Shown in pieces: positions 46,396 through 46,567 of a stretch of 46,567 nt of DNA. Position numbers and translations under genes: made by a program. Location: assembly GCA_003500135.1 (NCBI GenBank), contig DNTA01000064.1, positions 1 through 46,567 of the forward strand, given 5' to 3'. This DNA comes from Cytophagales bacterium. Its GTDB lineage: Bacteria > Bacteroidota > Bacteroidia > Cytophagales > Cyclobacteriaceae. Under the pieces are notes generated by a model. That model was not told the origin of the DNA. It was given only the letters and a program-made list of their open reading frames with translations, and did no database searches. Each line of letters begins with the position of its first letter. Positions within the stretch are counted from its first letter, which is position 1.

Positions 46396-46413
46396 TTTTT
46401 AAAAATAAAATGC

Positions 46414-46567
46414 ATGCATTCTATTATCAAGACCAGCGGAATATCCAAAGTTTACCATATGGGTACGGAAACCATCCACGCCCTTCAAACCATTTCCATT
46501 GAAATTGCCAAGGGGGAGTATGTAGCCTTTATGGGCCCTTCAGGATCGGGCAAATCAACCCTGATGA
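46414..46567 (+). CDS. ABC transporter ATP-binding protein (partial, N-terminus)
   Basis: The gene starts at ATG 46414 (MHSIIKTSGISKVYHMG) and runs off the window. The 51 visible residues include TIHALQ and GEYVAFMGPSGSGKST, the Walker A of the MacB/LolD export-type ATPases. An ATG four bases upstream is in another frame. The type of exporter cannot be settled from this piece. Confidence 0.9.
   Translation, partial: MHSIIKTSGISKVYHMGTETIHALQTISIEIAKGEYVAFMGPSGSGKSTLM

Noticed and set aside
1..46567. CRISPR arrays, tRNA or rRNA genes, riboswitches
   Set aside because: No regularly spaced repeats and no recognisable tRNA or rRNA stretches were seen in the gaps, which are all below about 260 nt outside the repeat region.

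Overview
The window looks like a chromosome segment of a Bacteroidota bacterium, most likely Cytophagales-like (Fulvivirga or Marivirga type; the genus is a guess). The reasons are TAnnTTTG-type promoter boxes, a long SecA of 1116 residues, a DUF4270 lipoprotein, bacterial geranylgeranylglyceryl phosphate synthase, the NfeD/FloA pair, an EF-G2 paralogue and a cytochrome bd operon. Coding density is very high. I found no rRNA, tRNA, CRISPR array or transposase gene.

Left part (1-9.3 kb): the cydB-cydA-small membrane protein operon diverges from secA, and this arrangement occurs twice. Copy A (about 1095-3234) has an intact cyd operon and a truncated, frameshifted secA 5' end. Copy B (about 4430-6366) has broken cydB and cydA remnants and runs into the intact secA. 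A glycosyltransferase gene lies between the copies. Each copy is native on one side and diverged on the other, and the shared non-coding centre is almost identical. This is what a single-crossover (Campbell-type) integration of DNA from a related strain would leave. It is the most unusual structure in the window.

Middle part (9.3-36 kb): secA is followed by a SPOR lipoprotein and an M20 peptidase. Next come two divergent phosphate-transporter-type genes and an overlapping operon of a holin-like protein, an unknown protein and GGGP synthase. An AraC regulator, an acyl-CoA dehydrogenase, a YugP-type zinc protease, a flippase-like protein and panD/panC follow. A one-domain GT5 (glycogen synthase-like) protein is coupled to a DUF4270 lipoprotein and glmS. 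After these come cdaA (c-di-AMP synthesis) with folP, a DUF1599 protein, a DoxX-like protein with an ABC permease and aroK, an outer-membrane porin-like protein, a secreted Trp/Asn/Tyr-rich and Ser/Arg-rich protein, proS, and nfeD-floA.

Right part (36-46.6 kb): a seven-gene operon encodes a leucine/isovalerate degradation route: CoA transferase A and B, methylcrotonyl-CoA carboxylase beta, methylglutaconyl-CoA hydratase, carboxylase alpha, acyl-CoA dehydrogenase and HMG-CoA lyase. It is followed by an EF-G-like factor whose GTPase motifs are altered, a clear terminator, and the start of an ABC transporter ATPase cut by the window end.
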